A model generated the notes under the pieces. The model searched no databases, had not been told where the DNA came from, and worked only from the letters and a program-made list of their open reading frames with translations. From positions 3,782,001 to 3,846,000 of the forward strand of contig NZ_CP108006.1 in the NCBI RefSeq assembly GCF_036127095.1: a DNA stretch of 64,000 nucleotides, given 5' to 3'. A program made the translations under genes and the position numbers. The stretch is from Streptomyces sp. NBC_00335. GTDB lineage: Bacteria > Actinomycetota > Actinomycetes > Streptomycetales > Streptomycetaceae. This document shows positions 61,337 through 64,000 of the stretch, one piece after another (position 1 is the first letter of the stretch; the number at the start of each line of letters is the position of its first letter).

Positions 61337-63292
61337 GTGAGCAATGAAAGCCTGGCCAATCTGCTCAAGGAGGAGCGGCGGTTCGCACCGCCTGCCGATC
61401 TGGCCGCCGCCGCCAATGTGACTCAGGCTGCGTACGCACAGGCCGACGCGGACCGGCTGGGCTTCTGGGCCGAGCAGGCGCGGCGGCTGAGCTGGGACAC
61501 CGAGCCCACCGAAACGCTCGACTGGAGCAACCCGCCCTTCGCGAAGTGGTTCGCGGACGGCAAGCTGAACGTCGCGTACAACTGCGTGGACCGCCACGTC
61601 GAGGCCGGCAACGGCGACCGCGTGGCCATCCACTTCGAGGGCGAGCCCGGCGACAGCCGCTCGATCACCTACGCCGAGCTCAAGGACGAGGTCTCCAAGG
61701 CCGCCAACGCCCTCACCGAGCTCGGTGTCCAGGCCGGCGACCGGGTCGCCGTCTACCTGCCGATGATCCCCGAGGCCGTCGTCGCGATGCTCGCGTGCGC
61801 CCGCGTCGGCGCCGCCCACTCGGTCGTCTTCGGTGGTTTCTCCGCCGACGCCGTCGCCTCCCGCATCCAGGACGCCGACGCGAAGCTGGTCATCACCTCC
61901 GACGGCGGCTACCGCCGCGGCAAGCCGAGCGCCCTGAAGCCCGCCATCGACGAGGCCGTCGCCAAGTGCCCGCAGGTCGAGCACGTCCTGGTGGTGCGCC
62001 GCACCGGCCAGGACACCGCCTTCACCGAGGGCCGGGACGTCTGGTGGCACGAGATCGTCGAGCGCCAGTCCGCGGAGCACACCCCGCAGGCCTTCGACGC
62101 CGAGCACCCGCTGTTCATCCTGTACACCTCGGGGACCACGGGTAAGCCCAAGGGCATCCTGCACACCTCCGGCGGCTACCTCACGCAGGCCTCGTACACC
62201 CACCACGCGGTGTTCGACCTGAAGCCGGAGTCGGACGTCTACTGGTGCACCGCCGACATCGGCTGGGTGACCGGGCACTCCTACATCGTCTACGGGCCGC
62301 TCGCCAACGGCGCCACCCAGGTGATGTACGAGGGCACGCCGGACACCCCGCACCAGGGCCGGTTCTGGGAGGTCGTACAGAAGTACGGCGTCACCATCCT
62401 CTACACCGCGCCCACCGCGATCCGCACCTTCATGAAGTGGGGAGACGACATCCCCGCGAAGTTCGACCTCTCCAGCCTTCGCGTGCTGGGCTCGGTCGGC
62501 GAGCCGATCAACCCCGAGGCCTGGATCTGGTACCGCAAGCACATCGGCGGCGACCGCTGCCCGATCGTGGACACGTGGTGGCAGACCGAGACCGGCGCGA
62601 TGATGATCTCCCCGCTGCCCGGTGTCACCGAGACCAAGCCCGGCTCCGCCCAGCGCGCCCTGCCCGGAATCGCCGCCACCGTCGTGGACGACGAGGCGAA
62701 CGAGGTCCCCAACGGCGGAGGCGGCTACCTCGTCCTCACCGAGCCGTGGCCCTCCATGCTCCGCACCATCTGGGGCGACGACCAGCGCTACATCGACACC
62801 TACTGGTCCCGCTTCGAGGGCAAGTACTTCGCCGGCGACGGCGCCAAGAAGGACGAGGACGGCGACATCTGGCTCCTCGGCCGCGTCGACGACGTCATGC
62901 TCGTCTCCGGCCACAACATCTCCACCACCGAAGTCGAGTCCGCGCTCGTCTCGCACCCCTCGGTCGCCGAGGCGGCGGTCGTCGGCGCCGCCGACGAGAC
63001 CACCGGCCAGGCCATCGTCGCCTTCGTCATCCTGCGCGGCAGCGCCTCCGAGACCGACACCCTGGTCGCGGAGCTCCGCAACCACGTCGGCGCCACCCTC
63101 GGCCCCATCGCCAAGCCCAAGCGCATCCTGCCCGTGCAGGAGCTGCCGAAGACCCGCTCCGGCAAGATCATGCGCCGCCTGCTCCGCGACGTCGCCGAGA
63201 ACCGCGCGGTCGGCGACGTCACCACCCTCGCCGACTCCTCCGTCATGGACCTGATCCAGAGCAAGCTGCCGGCCGCCGGCAGCGAGGACTGA
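61337..63292 (+). CDS. acs: acetyl-CoA synthetase
   Basis: A 651-residue AMP-forming acetyl-CoA synthetase. Motifs are YTSGTTGKPKGILHTSGGYL (P-loop), the DTWWQTETGAMM core, WLLGRVDDVMLVSGHNIST and the C-terminal PKTRSGKIMRR, whose Lys is the acetylated regulatory residue. GTG 61337 has AAAGGGAGA eight bases upstream; the frame upstream to 61274 lacks a site. It activates acetate for primary metabolism. nhaA follows after 230 bp and a hairpin. Confidence 0.96.
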   Translation: MSNESLANLLKEERRFAPPADLAAAANVTQAAYAQADADRLGFWAEQARRLSWDTEPTETLDWSNPPFAKWFADGKLNVAYNCVDRHVEAGNGDRVAIHFEGEPGDSRSITYAELKDEVSKAANALTELGVQAGDRVAVYLPMIPEAVVAMLACARVGAAHSVVFGGFSADAVASRIQDADAKLVITSDGGYRRGKPSALKPAIDEAVAKCPQVEHVLVVRRTGQDTAFTEGRDVWWHEIVERQSAEHTPQAFDAEHPLFILYTSGTTGKPKGILHTSGGYLTQASYTHHAVFDLKPESDVYWCTADIGWVTGHSYIVYGPLANGATQVMYEGTPDTPHQGRFWEVVQKYGVTILYTAPTAIRTFMKWGDDIPAKFDLSSLRVLGSVGEPINPEAWIWYRKHIGGDRCPIVDTWWQTETGAMMISPLPGVTETKPGSAQRALPGIAATVVDDEANEVPNGGGGYLVLTEPWPSMLRTIWGDDQRYIDTYWSRFEGKYFAGDGAKKDEDGDIWLLGRVDDVMLVSGHNISTTEVESALVSHPSVAEAAVVGAADETTGQAIVAFVILRGSASETDTLVAELRNHVGATLGPIAKPKRILPVQELPKTRSGKIMRRLLRDVAENRAVGDVTTLADSSVMDLIQSKLPAAGSED

Positions 63293-63334
63293 TCCGCAGG
63301 CCGGGAAAGGTCTGAGACACCCGTACGACACGAC

Positions 63335-63373
63335 GAAAGGGGCATTCGGCGCGGCGCGCCGGATGCCCCTTTC
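63335..63373 (+). terminator. hairpin terminator after acs
   Basis: Arms GAAAGGGGCAT (63335-63345) and ATGCCCCTTTC (63363-63373) flank a GC-rich 17-base loop, 43 bp after the acs stop. Confidence 0.8.
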
Positions 63374-63521
63374 GCACATAAAGTGACGATCACCGGATAC
63401 ACCCACGCGTACACCCTGTAAAGTATTAGATGGTTAAAGAGCTACTCCACAGGGTGCGCCGGGAAGTCTGGTCGGCAACATGCTTCGCCATGCCGTCCAA
63501 CCCACCCCGGAGGTGCCCCCC

Positions 63522-64000
63522 GTGGCCGCGCCCAGCCCCACCGACAACCAGAGCCGCAAGCTCCTCGGCCGCCTCTCGCTGCCGGAGCGCCGCTTCGTGG
63601 CCGACGCCCTGCGTGCCGAGACGGTGGGCGGCGTCCTCCTCCTCGTGGCCGCGATCGCCGCCCTCGTCTGGGCGAACGTGCCCGCCATCTCGGCGAGCTA
63701 CGAAAGCGTCCGCTCCTTCCACATCGGGCCCGCCTCCCTCGGCCTGGACCTTTCGCTCCAGCACTGGGCGGCCGACGGCCTGCTGGCCATCTTCTTCTTC
63801 GTCGCCGGCATCGAGCTCAAGCGCGAGCTCGTCGCGGGCGACCTGCGCGACGCCAAGGCGGCCGCGCTCCCGGTGATCGCCGCGATCTGCGGCATGGCCG
63901 TGCCCGCGCTGGTCTACGTACTGACCAACGTGCTCGGCAACGGCTCGACCGACGGCTGGGCGGTCCCGACCGCCACCGACATCGCGTTCGCACTCGCCGT
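63522..64000 (+). CDS. nhaA: Na+/H+ antiporter NhaA, 3' end outside the window
   Basis: The reading frame from GTG 63522 runs to the window edge without a stop, so only the first 159 residues are seen. They match Nha[38 protein letters not shown], then [43 protein letters not shown] and the functional [11 protein letters not shown] region with the Asp needed for Na+ transport. GGAGGT lies about eight bases upstream of the GTG; an in-frame ATG at 63480 is the alternative. It should exchange Na+ for H+ at the cytoplasmic membrane. Confidence 0.92.
   Translation, partial: MAAPSPTDNQSRKLLGRLSLPERRFVADALRAETVGGVLLLVAAIAALVWANVPAISASYESVRSFHIGPASLGLDLSLQHWAADGLLAIFFFVAGIELKRELVAGDLRDAKAAALPVIAAICGMAVPALVYVLTNVLGNGSTDGWAVPTATDIAFALA

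Overview
The window looks like a Streptomyces chromosome. GC is very high, starts are often GTG or TTG, and genes overlap by 4 bases. A conserved core block is present from about 28.2 kb to the right end: secreted peptidase, holB, an MFS-dTMP kinase fusion, topA, hppA, the developmental pair apgA-bldG, an MrfA-like helicase, a Tad/Flp secretion operon, acs and nhaA. No assembly gap or plasmid feature is visible.

Layout. (1) 0-4.1 kb: the 3' part of drmA plus complete drmB, the core pair of a DISARM-type phage-defence locus that runs off the left edge. (2) 4.3-5.1 kb: a small Cys-rich secreted-type protein whose 5' end appears frameshifted, then a two-helix membrane protein. (3) 5.07-27.26 kb: a biosynthetic gene cluster. 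A leftward operon encodes an exporter, an FAD hydroxylase, a class II DAHP synthase, a DhbA-type dehydrogenase, a PhzD-type isochorismatase and a PhzE-type ADIC synthase; together these predict 3-hydroxyanthranilate. A middle block holds two AtaL-like SRPBCC proteins, an SDR, a Tat-exported bicovalent-FAD oxidase and a LAL regulator. A rightward operon encodes GriI and GriH homologues (3-amino-4-hydroxybenzoate), an amidohydrolase-fold protein, a phenylacetate-CoA-ligase-like adenylating enzyme and a salicylate-hydroxylase-like enzyme. A dedicated aspartokinase converges on that operon and should supply aspartyl phosphate toward aspartate semialdehyde. (4) 27.4-28.1 kb: an 82-bp direct repeat covering the 3' half and terminator of tRNA-Thr(CGT), flanking a 0.49-kb decayed insert. 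This looks like an att scar at the border between accessory and core DNA. (5) 28.2-64.0 kb: core chromosome.

The main candidate for something new is region 3. It combines two different routes to aminohydroxybenzoates (ortho 3-hydroxyanthranilate and meta 3,4-AHBA) with an adenylating ligase and amidohydrolase pair of the kind used to build benzoxazoles. It has no NRPS, PKS, carrier protein, phenoxazinone synthase, PhzF or carboxylate reductase. I infer a mixed or unsymmetrical benzoxazole or aminobenzoate dimer, further hydroxylated or oxidised and exported by the MFS pump. The product is an inference; the enzyme families are read from motifs.

The last gene (nhaA) and the first (drmA) are cut by the window edges. 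Starts were chosen from Shine-Dalgarno spacing and neighbour overlaps. I could run no homology search, so family names rest on recognised motifs.
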